This document shows positions 1 to 6,456 of a DNA stretch of 6,863 nucleotides, piece after piece. The DNA lies in NCBI GenBank assembly GCA_905236585.1, contig CAJOQZ010000002.1, positions 1-6,863 of the forward strand, written 5' to 3'. The translations under genes and the position numbers were made by a program. Within the stretch, counting starts at the first letter, position 1; every line of letters starts with the position of its first letter. This stretch comes from an uncultured Lachnospiraceae bacterium (GTDB taxonomy: Bacteria; Bacillota; Clostridia; Lachnospirales; Lachnospiraceae). The notes beneath the pieces were generated by a model. The model searched no databases. It was given only the letters and a program-made list of their open reading frames with translations, and was not told the origin of the DNA.

Positions 1-398
1 GGCGTCAGATTGCGCGCGCACGGAACGGCTCCGTAAAAATAATCCGCGTGGGTCGTGCCGTAAGCGGGAACGTCGCGTCCCGCCTGCGCCCAGGCGACGG
101 CGTGGGGGCTGTGCGTATGAACGACGCCGCCGATTTCCGGGAACTTATTGTATAATACCATATGTGTCTTAGTATCGGAAGAGGGGTTCATGTCGCCCTC
201 GACCTTGTTGCCTTTTAAGTCCATGACGACGAGGTCTTCCGGCTTTAAGTCCTCATATTCCACGCCTGACGGCTTGATGACGAAAAGCCCCTTTTCACGG
301 TCGATGCCGCTGACGTTGCCCCACGTATAGGTGACGAGTCCGCGGCGGGGCAGTTCCATATTCGCTTCATAGACTTCTTTTTTTAACTGTTCGAGCAT
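1..398 (-). CDS. ulaF: L-ribulose-5-phosphate 4-epimerase, N-terminal part (runs off left edge)
   Basis: This class II aldolase-fold enzyme interconverts L-ribulose-5-phosphate and D-xylulose-5-phosphate in the cytoplasm, the last step of ascorbate breakdown before the pentose phosphate pathway. Reading leftward from ATG at 398, 132 codons are visible, a little over half of a family length of about 230. The protein starts MLEQLKKEVYEANMELPRRG and shows the GNVSG motif (27-31), the phosphate-binding KPSG segment (42-45), the SSDTKTH region with Asp75, and HTHS with His94 and His96. Asp75, His94 and His96 match zinc ligands 76, 95 and 97 of E. coli AraD, and Asp119 matches its catalytic Asp120. 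The remaining zinc His lies beyond the edge. An AGGAGG site precedes the start, and the gap to the upstream gene is 9 bases. AraD and UlaF are close relatives, so the ulaF symbol rests on context. Nothing visible is broken. Confidence 0.93.
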   Translation of the reverse strand, partial: MLEQLKKEVYEANMELPRRGLVTYTWGNVSGIDREKGLFVIKPSGVEYEDLKPEDLVVMDLKGNKVEGDMNPSSDTKTHMVLYNKFPEIGGVVHTHSPHAVAWAQAGRDVPAYGTTHADYFYGAVPCARNLT

Positions 399-407
399 GA
401 AGACCTC

Positions 408-1472
408 CTATTCTGTGATCGTGTAGTAAGCGACTTCGTCGATCTCGCGGTTCGTACCGATGACGATATCGACGCCGTCCTTGTTCTTAAAATGCATTGC
501 GTTCGCGCAGCCCGTTTCTTTGTCGATGAAATCCACATGATAATCGCCCGCCGCTTCGTCCCATGTGATTGCGATCGTATCGCGGGTGCCCTTGCGCCAG
601 CCGACAACCCACGTCGGCTTTCCCAAAATCTCACAAGCCCATGTTGCATGGATCATTTCGGTGTCCTTTTCGGGAGCGCCGTACTTCCACTGCGGAACAT
701 ATCTGCCGTCCTCGTCCAAATGGTAAATGACAAGGGAATTGCCGTGGAACGGGCTGATTGTGCCAAGTTCCGGCTTGCCGTCGCCGTCAAAGTCGCAGAG
801 TACGGAGTCGCTTGACGGGATATCGCATACCTGCGTTACGGTCCAGTCCACGCCCTTTACCGCCGGCGGGTCGAAAAGGAACGTGCCTTCCTCGCAGCCG
901 ACTAATGCGGCGTCATGTCCGCCGTGGGTGGTCTTCGAATAGCCGTGATTCCGCAGCATGCCGCCTTTTATTAAGGTGAGTTCGAGCGGATGTTCGTCGT
1001 CGATGACGGATAAATCCTTTGGCAGAGCCGCGCCGAAGCACGCGCCCGGGAAACGCCAGTCGTTCTTGTATTCGTGTCCGGTCTTTAGGCAGCAGACAAT
1101 GATGTAGTCTGTACCCGCACGGTGCAGGATGCCGAAGCGGTGAACGAAAGGCGCGTGGCAGAGCGTGCGCGTCTCCCAGGTGCCGTCGTCTTTGGCGGAC
1201 ACGATCTCGATGCGTGCGTTAAGCGAATCATTCGGCGAATAAAATTGACGGGTGGATAAAAACTGCCCGTCCGTGCCCGGCACCGGGGTCATCGTCATGA
1301 CGCCGCCCGGATTCTCCCATACGGTTGAGATCTGCTCCCCCGCCTCATTGAACAGATAGCACGGGTCGTCTTTTTCCGCCGCTACCAAAAAGCAATGCTC
1401 GCCCTTATAGGTAAGTTCCGACATGGCATAGCATTTGTTCAGATTGGAAATAACTTTTTTCTCTACTTTCAT
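408..1472 (-). CDS. Uncharacterised FG-GAP/VCBS-like, probable beta-propeller protein in the ascorbate operon
   Basis: I do not recognise a characterised family. The 354-residue product has no signal peptide or membrane segment and contains 12 cysteines, so it is probably cytoplasmic. The clearest motif is the loop DFDGDGKPE at 227-235, with the DxDxDG calcium-binding pattern of FG-GAP/VCBS propeller repeats. Short beta-rich units around it (ALVGCEEGTFLF, TWVVGWRKGT, VDIVIGTNRE) look like propeller blades. It is rich in His: 106, 111, 117, 133, 176, 183, 186, 243 and 275, including HGGHDAALVG at 183-192, which could form a metal site. The start at 1472 is 3 bases after the ulaE stop, with an AGGAG site inside the end of ulaE, so translation is probably coupled. 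It ends in TAG 9 bases before ulaF. Its position between two epimerase genes suggests a role in ascorbate or reductone sugar metabolism. That is inference. Fungal aldos-2-ulose dehydratase also uses a propeller, a weak analogy only. Confidence 0.85.
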   Translation of the reverse strand: MKVEKKVISNLNKCYAMSELTYKGEHCFLVAAEKDDPCYLFNEAGEQISTVWENPGGVMTMTPVPGTDGQFLSTRQFYSPNDSLNARIEIVSAKDDGTWETRTLCHAPFVHRFGILHRAGTDYIIVCCLKTGHEYKNDWRFPGACFGAALPKDLSVIDDEHPLELTLIKGGMLRNHGYSKTTHGGHDAALVGCEEGTFLFDPPAVKGVDWTVTQVCDIPSSDSVLCDFDGDGKPELGTISPFHGNSLVIYHLDEDGRYVPQWKYGAPEKDTEMIHATWACEILGKPTWVVGWRKGTRDTIAITWDEAAGDYHVDFIDKETGCANAMHFKNKDGVDIVIGTNREIDEVAYYTITE

Positions 1473-1475
1473 AAC

Positions 1476-2321
1476 TTATTGCTCCTGTTTGTCTAAAATT
1501 TTGCTCATGGAGGAAGAAGCGAATTTGATGTCGTCCTTCCAGTTGTCCTGCCCGACGTACCACATTTCTGTGACAAACCGGCGGATGCCTAAATCCCATG
1601 CTTTTTTAATCACCGCCTCAAAATCAACGTGGCCGGTCAAAAACGGCACTTCGCGGAAGACGCCCGGCGTCGTTTCCTTCAAATGCAGGGCGAAAATATG
1701 TCCGCGTCCGGTCTCAAGATCGTCCGTAACAGTCGTGCCGTATGTGAGGGCGGCGTTCGTTAAATTGCCGGAATCGGGGTATACGCCGAGGTAGGGGCTG
1801 CCGACGAGGTCGACGTATTTCATGGACTTTTCCGTCGTGTTCATAAATTCCGTCTCCATCGTCTCAAAACCCATGACGATTCCCTTTGCCGAGGCAATAA
1901 GCGTTGCTTTCTTAAGGTTCTCGGCAAAAAGGCGGCGGCTTTCATCCGTACCGTCCTCATAGTATACGTCGTAACCGGCAAGCTGGATGATGCGGATGCC
2001 GAGATCGTCGGCGAACTCGACTGCCTTTTCCATGATCTCCATGCTCCGCGCCCGGATCGCTTCGTCCGACGCGCCGAACGGATATTTCCGGTGGCCGGAA
2101 AGGCACATGCTGCGGATGGGAAGCCCGACTTCATACATGGTCTTGACAAGGTCGAGGCGTTCCTCTTTGGACCAGTCGAGGCGGGATAATTTTTCGTCCG
2201 TTTCATCTATGGAGATCTCGACGAAATCATAGCCGCATTCTTTGGCGCATAAGAGTTTGTCCTTCCATGACAGGCTGCCCGGCATGGCTTTTTCGTATAA
2301 ACCGATGCTGTAAGTTTTCAT
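1476..2321 (-). CDS. ulaE: L-ribulose/L-xylulose-5-phosphate 3-epimerase
   Basis: This xylose-isomerase-like TIM-barrel enzyme converts L-xylulose-5-phosphate to L-ribulose-5-phosphate in ascorbate catabolism. The chosen ATG at 2321 gives 281 residues, close to the E. coli protein, starting MKTYSIGLYEKAMPGSLSWK. An upstream TTG at 2423 would add 34 residues without a ribosome binding site or family character, so I reject it. Visible motifs are GFETMETEFMNT with Glu153, YPDSGNL with Asp183, ALHLKETTPGVF with His213, and TEMW with Glu252. These match the metal-binding and catalytic Glu, Asp, His, Glu set of this epimerase superfamily. The gene ends in TAA and is first in the minus-strand operon, 3 bases before the next gene. 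An AGGA about 10 bases before the start is the likely ribosome binding site. It lies inside a small palindrome listed separately. The gene looks intact. Confidence 0.95.
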   Translation of the reverse strand: MKTYSIGLYEKAMPGSLSWKDKLLCAKECGYDFVEISIDETDEKLSRLDWSKEERLDLVKTMYEVGLPIRSMCLSGHRKYPFGASDEAIRARSMEIMEKAVEFADDLGIRIIQLAGYDVYYEDGTDESRRLFAENLKKATLIASAKGIVMGFETMETEFMNTTEKSMKYVDLVGSPYLGVYPDSGNLTNAALTYGTTVTDDLETGRGHIFALHLKETTPGVFREVPFLTGHVDFEAVIKKAWDLGIRRFVTEMWYVGQDNWKDDIKFASSSMSKILDKQEQ

Positions 2322-2322
2322 A

Positions 2323-2335
2323 AGGAATGATTCCT
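2323..2335. promoter_or_regulatory. 13-base palindrome over the ulaE ribosome binding site
   Basis: The sequence AGGAATGATTCCT is a perfect inverted repeat of 6-base arms around one central base. On the ulaE transcript the 5' arm contains the only good Shine-Dalgarno candidate (AGGA), and the other arm (TCCT) can pair with it. It may be an operator or a small translational switch, or chance. Confidence 0.35.
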
Positions 2336-2340
2336 GCCTT

Positions 2341-2352
2341 TCATAAAAATGA
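2341..2352. repeat. TCATAAAAATGA repeat, copy 1
   Basis: This 12-base motif has internal symmetry, TCAT against ATGA around four A. An identical copy starts exactly 60 bases further on at 2401. Both lie in the predicted 5' leader of ulaE, as expected for a paired operator or an RNA element. Confidence 0.45.
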
Positions 2353-2400
2353 TATATGATTGTCCGGTTCGCAAAAGGCACGAAAGCAAACATAAAACAA

Positions 2401-2412
2401 TCATAAAAATGA
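2401..2412. repeat. TCATAAAAATGA repeat, copy 2
   Basis: This is identical to the motif at 2341-2352. Its left flank makes CAATCATAAAA (2398-2408), which recurs exactly at 2667-2677 just upstream of the predicted ulaG promoter. The motif is therefore shared by both sides of the control region. Confidence 0.45.
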
Positions 2413-2468
2413 ATAACGCACAAATAACAAACATATCCGAAAATGATGCTCTACCGGCGTTTTCTGTC

Positions 2469-2497
2469 ATTATAATATGCAAAATGAACAAATTCAA
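2469..2497 (-). promoter_or_regulatory. Predicted sigma-70 type promoter of the ulaE operon
   Basis: On the minus strand, a -35 box TTGAAT (2497-2492) is followed by a 17-base spacer and a perfect -10 box TATAAT (2474-2469). Transcription should start near 2462, giving a leader of about 140 bases before ulaE. The spacing and the perfect -10 make this the best promoter in the window. Confidence 0.65.
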
Positions 2498-2631
2498 GAA
2501 TAAAATCTAAAAGATATCAGAAAAAAGTGAACAATAACAGAGGCAAAATTTTATGAAAAATGCGCACGATGGGAAATGAACATATAAAAAATGCATGAAA
2601 AGTACGAAAATATAAGGATTTCTCGGACAAA

Positions 2632-2647
2632 GTTAGGTAATTCTAAC
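2632..2647. promoter_or_regulatory. 16-base inverted repeat, candidate operator
   Basis: GTTAG and CTAAC form a perfect 5-base inverted repeat around GTAATT. It lies about 45 bases upstream of the predicted -35 box of the ulaG promoter, a plausible place for a dimeric regulator. It has no T-run and is too weak for a terminator. No regulator assignment is possible from sequence alone. Confidence 0.35.
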
Positions 2648-2666
2648 AGCAAAAACAGAGAAAAAT

Positions 2667-2677
2667 CAATCATAAAA
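2667..2677. repeat. CAATCATAAAA repeat, ulaG-proximal copy
   Basis: This is an exact 11-base repeat of 2398-2408 in the same orientation. It ends 15 bases before the predicted ulaG -35 box, a position suited to an activator or a repressor. In so AT-rich a region chance recurrence is possible. Confidence 0.35.
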
Positions 2678-2692
2678 CCGAACAAAAAAAGA

Positions 2693-2721
2693 TTGCATTA
2701 TTCGTTCGTTTTTGGTATGGT
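2693..2721 (+). promoter_or_regulatory. Possible promoter of the ulaG-ulaC-ulaA operon
   Basis: TTGCAT (2693-2698), a 17-base spacer and TATGGT (2716-2721) resemble a weak sigma-70 promoter, with 3 of 6 and 4 of 6 consensus matches. The start would fall near 2728, leaving a leader of about 80 bases. The weak boxes fit a promoter needing an activator. It is the best plus-strand candidate I see. Confidence 0.4.
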
Positions 2722-2809
2722 GGATGAAAAGGCACGAGGAACTATATCAATTTCCGGTCGTTTTCGATTACGGCGGACGACCGACACGTAAAAAGCAAGG
2801 AGGTTTTTG

Positions 2810-3913
2810 ATGAGCAAAGTTTCAGAAATGACCCGCGAGAGCTGGATCAACAGTACGTTCCCGGAATGGGGGACATGGCTCGTGGAAGACATCGAGAACG
2901 AAGTTGTTCCCGAGGGTCAGGTTGCTATGTGGTGGTTAGGCTGTACGGGCATCTGGTTCAAGACGCCGGGCGGCGCGAACATCACGATTGATCTTTGGTG
3001 CGGCAACGGCAAGCGGACGCACGGCAACGGTCAGATGGCTGTCGGACATCAGATGGCGAATATGTGCGGCGGACGCAAGATGCAGCCGAACCTGCGCAAC
3101 GTACCGTTCGTAATCGATCCGTTTGCATTCAAGCAGGTGGACGCGGTTTTGGCGACGCATTACCATCAGGATCATATGTCTGCGGAATGGGCGGCGCACG
3201 TCATCAATTCCGGCATGACGACCGTGGATGAGAACGGCAAGGAAATCCCGGTTCCGTTTATCGGACCGCAGAAGTCGGTGGACACCTGGGTGAACTGGGG
3301 CGTTCCGGCGGAGCGCTGCAAGGTTGTTAAGCCGGGCGATACGATCAAGATCAAGGATATTGAGATCGTTTGCCTTGACAGCTTTGACCGCACCTGCATC
3401 GTGACGACGGATTCCACGGGTCCGGATCGCGAGGAACTGACCGGCAAGTGTCCGACGGATATGGATGAGAAGGCAGTCAACTATCTGGTGAAGACGCCGG
3501 GCGGCAATATTTATCACTCGGGCGACTCGCATTTTTCCATTTATTTCGCGAAGCACGGCAAGGATCACGATATCGACGTTGCCTTCGGCTCTTTCGGCGA
3601 GAATCCGATCGGCATGCAGGATAAGATGACGTCGGTTGACGTTCTGCGTATGGCAGAGAACTTGCAGTGCAAGGTTGTAATTCCGATCCACTGGGATGTA
3701 TGGACGAACTTCCAGGCGGACTGCGAAGAGATCAAAGTCCTCTACGACTTCAAGAAGGACCGCAACGAATACAAGTTCCATCCGTTCTTCTGGCAGGTCG
3801 GCGGCAAGTACGTTTATCCGCAGGACAAGGATAAGATCTATTATCACCACCGCAGAGGATTTGAGGACTGCTTCGAGCATCCGCAGAATATACCGTTCCG
3901 TTCCTGCCTGTAA
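2810..3913 (+). CDS. ulaG: L-ascorbate-6-phosphate lactonase
   Basis: This metallo-beta-lactamase-fold enzyme hydrolyses the lactone ring of L-ascorbate-6-phosphate, the product of PTS uptake, to 3-keto-L-gulonate-6-phosphate in the cytoplasm. The 367-residue protein shows the fold's metal signature THYHQDH (His117, His119, Asp121, His122), then YHSGDSHFS with Asp239 and IPIHWD with His294, all in the expected order. The WWLGCTGIWFKT stretch near 41-52 is typical of the UlaG N-terminus. I chose ATG at 2810 over the TTG one codon earlier because an AGGAGG-type site (AAGGAGG, 2797-2803) is well placed for it. It ends in TAA and is followed 17 bases later by ulaC. The gene leads the plus-strand operon, divergent from ulaE. 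In E. coli ulaG is instead divergent from the PTS genes, so the arrangement differs. The frame looks intact. Confidence 0.96.
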   Translation: MSKVSEMTRESWINSTFPEWGTWLVEDIENEVVPEGQVAMWWLGCTGIWFKTPGGANITIDLWCGNGKRTHGNGQMAVGHQMANMCGGRKMQPNLRNVPFVIDPFAFKQVDAVLATHYHQDHMSAEWAAHVINSGMTTVDENGKEIPVPFIGPQKSVDTWVNWGVPAERCKVVKPGDTIKIKDIEIVCLDSFDRTCIVTTDSTGPDREELTGKCPTDMDEKAVNYLVKTPGGNIYHSGDSHFSIYFAKHGKDHDIDVAFGSFGENPIGMQDKMTSVDVLRMAENLQCKVVIPIHWDVWTNFQADCEEIKVLYDFKKDRNEYKFHPFFWQVGGKYVYPQDKDKIYYHHRRGFEDCFEHPQNIPFRSCL

Positions 3914-3930
3914 GAGAAGGAGGAAATACA

Positions 3931-4407
3931 ATGGGTGTTTTGGAAAAAATTGTCGAGACCGGGAATTACAGTTTTATCGACGGCGAAGGCGTGACGTGGC
4001 AGGAAGCGGTCAGGCTTTCTACCTTGCCGATGGTAAAGTCGGGCACGGTTTCGGAAGATTATTACAAGCAGATTGTCGACTGCATCGAAAAGTATGGACC
4101 GTACGTTGTATTTGAACACAACATTGCGATGCCGCACACGCAGGAGAACGCGACCGGAGCATTCAAGACCGGCATCGGCTTCATGGCGTCGAAGAAGATG
4201 ATCGATTTTGGAGAAGACGAGGACGGCGAGAAGAAGGAAGCGAATGTATTCTTTACGTTGTCCGCGGCGAATCCGAATGAGCATCTGGACAATATTCAGC
4301 AGTTGATGAGCATCTTTATGAATGATCCGCTGATTGACGCGCTTGCGCAGGCGGAAAGCCCCGAGGATATTTTGGAGGCGGCGAAGAAATATCCTTGTGA
4401 GGAATAA
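3931..4407 (+). CDS. ulaC: PTS ascorbate-specific EIIA component
   Basis: This cytoplasmic phosphocarrier of the fructose/mannitol EIIA superfamily passes phosphate from HPr to the EIIB partner UlaB during ascorbate uptake. The product has 158 residues, close to E. coli UlaC. The active-site histidine is His69 in NIAMPHTQ, and the following GFMASKKMIDFG and FFTLSAANPNEHLDNIQQLMSIF segments are typical of the EIIA core, where ligand-binding and dimer surfaces lie. A strong GGAGG lies before the ATG, and only 17 bases separate it from ulaG, so the two are co-transcribed. The gene ends in two tandem TAA codons (4405-4410). No PRD or regulator domain is fused, so this is the plain transport version. 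Its substrate is inferred from the neighbouring ulaA and ulaG. Confidence 0.94.
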   Translation: MGVLEKIVETGNYSFIDGEGVTWQEAVRLSTLPMVKSGTVSEDYYKQIVDCIEKYGPYVVFEHNIAMPHTQENATGAFKTGIGFMASKKMIDFGEDEDGEKKEANVFFTLSAANPNEHLDNIQQLMSIFMNDPLIDALAQAESPEDILEAAKKYPCEE

Positions 4408-4411
4408 TAAG

Positions 4412-4434
4412 GTTTTTCGTAACACGCGAAAAGC
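4412..4434 (+). other. Hairpin in the ulaC-ulaA spacer
   Basis: The arms GTTTTTCG (4412-4419) and CGAAAAGC (4427-4434) pair with one G-U wobble, and a further T-G pair inside leaves the loop AACAC. No T-run follows, so it is not a standard terminator. It may affect mRNA processing or stability within the operon. Confidence 0.4.
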
Positions 4435-4471
4435 AGGTTACTCATTTAATACTAAACGGAGGTAAGTAATT

Positions 4472-5965
4472 ATGAACATTTTGTACGCAATATGGGATTT
4501 TTTCGCAACTTACATCTTGCGGAACGCCCCGTACATGGTAGGTTTCCTGACCTTGCTCGGTTACACCCTGATGGGCAAAAAATGGTATGACACCTTAAGC
4601 GGCACGATCAAGGCGATCGTCGGTTTCTTGATCTTGAACGCAGGTTCCGGCGGGTTGACAAGCAACTTCCGCCCGATCCTTGCCGGCCTTAAGGACCGCT
4701 TCAACCTGACCGCATGCGTTATCGACCCGTACTATGGACAGAACGCGGTTACGGCGGGCGTGGAAGAAGTATTCGGAAAAGGCTTCTCCGAAGCGCTGAC
4801 GCTTCTTCTGATTGCATTTATCGTTAACATCTTATTGGTACGTTTCAACAAAATTACGAAGTGCCGTTCCCTGTTTACGACAGGTCACGTACAGGTACAG
4901 CAGGCGGCTACGGCTTACTGGCTGATCCTGTTCGCATTGCCTGCATTACGTGAGAACAGCGTAGCGCTTATGGCAGTTATGTCGATCGTATTGGGCGCTT
5001 ACTGGGCGGTTGGTTCGAACCTTACGGTTAAGCCGATGCAGGAACTGACCGAAGGCGCGGGCTTCGCAATCGCTCATCAGCAGATGTTTGGTATCCGTCT
5101 TTCTTATATCCTTGCGGATAAACTGTTCGGCACGAACGGCGGCAAGAGAGACAAAGAGATCAAGAAAGTCGGCGAAATGGAAATGCCGGGCTTCTTCTCC
5201 ATCTTCAACGAGAACATGGTATGTACGGCAATCCTGATGACGGTATTCTTCGGCATCATCATGATCGTTATCGGCCGCGACTTCTTCGTAGAGACGGAAG
5301 CAATGGCTGCAGATTACAACTTTGGTTTCTATATTGTCAACACTTCCTTGCAGTTTGCAGTATATCTGGCAATCCTGCAGTTAGGCGTACGTACTTTCGT
5401 AACAGAGTTGACCGCTTCTTTCCAGGGTATCGCGGACAAACTTCTTCCGTCGTCTGTACCGGGCGTTGACTGCGCGGTTTGCTACGGTTTCGGTGATTCC
5501 AACGCTGTAACGTTTGGTTTCCTTGCTGGTTTGACGGGACAGATCATCGCGATCATTACCCTTATCATTATCGGCAGCCCGGTTATCATTATCTGCGGAT
5601 TCGTTCCGGTATTCTTCGACAATGCGACCCTCGGCTTGGTTGCAAATGAAAAGGGCGGTGTAAAGGCGTGCCTTGTTATCCCGTTCTTATCCGGCTTGAT
5701 TCAGGTATTCGGCGCGGCGTTCATTGCAGGATTCGTCGGCATGGCACAGTACGGCGGCTACCTCGGAATGTTCGACTGGGATACGGTTTGGCCGCTGTTT
5801 ACGGTACTTATGCATTATCTTGGCTATGCGGGTATTGCGATCGTTGTTGTTATCCTTTTCGCATTGCCGCAGATCGAGTATCGTATGGACCCGGAAGGCT
5901 ACTTCATGATCACGGAAGATTACGACGCTTACGTAGAGCATGTTGCTAAGAAAAAGTCTGCGTAA
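4472..5965 (+). CDS. ulaA: PTS ascorbate-specific EIIC permease
   Basis: This integral membrane permease carries L-ascorbate across the cytoplasmic membrane while EIIB phosphorylates it. The 497-residue product has many hydrophobic segments, about ten by eye, for example near 105-124, 163-182, 250-268, 284-305, 355-380, 402-425 and 450-466. GHVQVQQAA at 138-146 and AHQQ at 201-204 are family hallmarks. His139, Gln143, His202 and Gln203 match the spacing of E. coli His135, Gln139, His194 and Gln195, which I recall as lining the substrate site. It is about 30 residues longer than the E. coli protein, partly through an acidic, then lysine-rich C-terminal tail. GGAGG (4458-4462) sits 9 bases before the ATG. 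The gene follows ulaC after 64 bases. Unlike E. coli, where EIIB directly follows EIIC closely, here a 156-base spacer with a terminator-like hairpin separates it from ulaB. The frame appears intact. Confidence 0.95.
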   Translation: MNILYAIWDFFATYILRNAPYMVGFLTLLGYTLMGKKWYDTLSGTIKAIVGFLILNAGSGGLTSNFRPILAGLKDRFNLTACVIDPYYGQNAVTAGVEEVFGKGFSEALTLLLIAFIVNILLVRFNKITKCRSLFTTGHVQVQQAATAYWLILFALPALRENSVALMAVMSIVLGAYWAVGSNLTVKPMQELTEGAGFAIAHQQMFGIRLSYILADKLFGTNGGKRDKEIKKVGEMEMPGFFSIFNENMVCTAILMTVFFGIIMIVIGRDFFVETEAMAADYNFGFYIVNTSLQFAVYLAILQLGVRTFVTELTASFQGIADKLLPSSVPGVDCAVCYGFGDSNAVTFGFLAGLTGQIIAIITLIIIGSPVIIICGFVPVFFDNATLGLVANEKGGVKACLVIPFLSGLIQVFGAAFIAGFVGMAQYGGYLGMFDWDTVWPLFTVLMHYLGYAGIAIVVVILFALPQIEYRMDPEGYFMITEDYDAYVEHVAKKKSA

Positions 5966-6015
5966 CAATTTAAGCGCAGCACGAGGCATTTATTGCTGAG
6001 TATGTGGCTTACGCA

Positions 6016-6045
6016 TGGATTACATGCAGCTGATACAGTTATAAT
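6016..6045 (+). promoter_or_regulatory. Weak internal promoter candidate upstream of ulaB
   Basis: A perfect TATAAT at 6040-6045 has only a poor -35 partner (TGGATT, 6016-6021, 18-base spacer). If active, it would start transcripts just before the GC-rich hairpin at 6055-6103. The -10 match alone is weak evidence. Confidence 0.25.
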
Positions 6046-6054
6046 AATGAATGT

Positions 6055-6103
6055 GTTTCGGCGGCGGAAATATGAAGAAAGCCGCCGCCGGAATCAATTT
6101 TTT
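6055..6103 (+). terminator. Terminator-like GC-rich hairpin between ulaA and ulaB
   Basis: CGGCGGCGG (6059-6067) pairs perfectly with CCGCCGCCG (6082-6090) around a 14-base AT-rich loop. Four further pairs, two of them G-U wobbles, extend the base outward to 6055 and 6094. Six T follow at 6098-6103, four bases after the stem end. This fits an intrinsic terminator or attenuator lowering expression of ulaB and talC relative to ulaA, or a barrier that stabilises the upstream mRNA. The gap between stem and T-run makes full termination uncertain. The T-run ends just before the ulaB ribosome binding site. Confidence 0.6.
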
Positions 6104-6121
6104 GAAATGGAGGTTATATAA

Positions 6122-6430
6122 ATGGCTAAATTGGATGGCAAAAGAGTTTTGGCATGCTGCGCGAACGGCGCGGGTTCTTCGTTGATGATGGAGAACGCAA
6201 TTAAAAAGGTTATGGACCGCAACGGCATCAAATTAGCGGAACTGCGCCACGCGCCGGTAGCGGAGGGTAAGTCAGCGGCACGCAACTATGACATCGTTAT
6301 GGTAGCGAAGACGTTCGTTAAGACCTTTGACGGCGTGGAAAACGACGGCACGGTTTTGATTCCGCTTAAGAATGTTATGTCGGACAAAGAGATCGAGGCA
6401 GCGTTAAAAGAAAGAGATCTGTTGGATTAA
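6122..6430 (+). CDS. ulaB: PTS ascorbate-specific EIIB component
   Basis: This small cytoplasmic phosphocarrier of the lactose/cellobiose-like IIB fold takes phosphate from UlaC and gives it to ascorbate entering through UlaA. The 102-residue product, a usual length, has the P-loop CCANGAGSSLMM at residues 12-23. Cys13 is the likely phosphorylated cysteine, matching the CGNGxGSS motif of E. coli UlaB, with Ala in place of the first Gly. GGAGG at 6109-6113 is 8 bases before the ATG, and the gene ends in TAA. It is 156 bases downstream of ulaA, across a terminator-like hairpin, and 26 bases before the talC-like gene. The reduced coupling to ulaA is notable, since EIIB and EIIC work as one system. 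Substrate is assigned from context. Confidence 0.93.
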   Translation: MAKLDGKRVLACCANGAGSSLMMENAIKKVMDRNGIKLAELRHAPVAEGKSAARNYDIVMVAKTFVKTFDGVENDGTVLIPLKNVMSDKEIEAALKERDLLD

Positions 6431-6456
6431 GGTGTGTTTTATAAAAGGAGAAAACG

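Larger units (their letters stand above)
2322..2809. promoter_or_regulatory. Divergent ulaE/ulaG intergenic control region
   Basis: This 488-base gap between divergent start codons holds no convincing gene. It is strikingly AT-rich in the middle (13 of 60 bases G or C in 2481-2540) beside much more GC-rich coding sequence. It contains a predicted promoter for each operon, three copies of TCATAAAA, a 16-base inverted repeat and a 13-base palindrome at the ulaE ribosome binding site, each listed separately. Leaders of about 140 bases (ulaE) and about 80 bases (ulaG) are predicted. The size suits control by a sugar-responsive repressor or PRD-type activator, but no regulator gene is in the window. 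I found no convincing catabolite-responsive (cre) element. Confidence 0.8.

Noticed and set aside
2322..2423. A 34-residue N-terminal extension of ulaE from TTG at 2423
   Set aside because: It lacks a ribosome binding site and family-like residues. ATG at 2321 gives the expected N-terminus and length.
2755..2783. Hairpin CGGTCG / CGACCG in the ulaG leader as an attenuator or riboswitch
   Set aside because: It has only a 6-base stem with a 17-base loop and no T-run, and I recognise no riboswitch class.
2807..2809. TTG start one codon before the ulaG ATG
   Set aside because: The ATG at 2810 is the standard start and is well spaced from the AAGGAGG site.
2936..3931. Long antisense open frame of 331 codons opposite ulaG
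   Set aside because: Its product is low in recognisable motifs and mirrors the codon pattern of ulaG, which has clear catalytic residues. It is a shadow.
3844..4425. Antisense open frame of 193 codons opposite ulaC
   Set aside because: ulaC on the plus strand has its active-site motif and ribosome binding site, and the antisense product resembles no family I know.
6013..6027. GCATG-GATTA-CATGC hairpin in the ulaA-ulaB spacer
   Set aside because: The stem is only 5 base pairs with no following T-run. It is too weak to assign a function.
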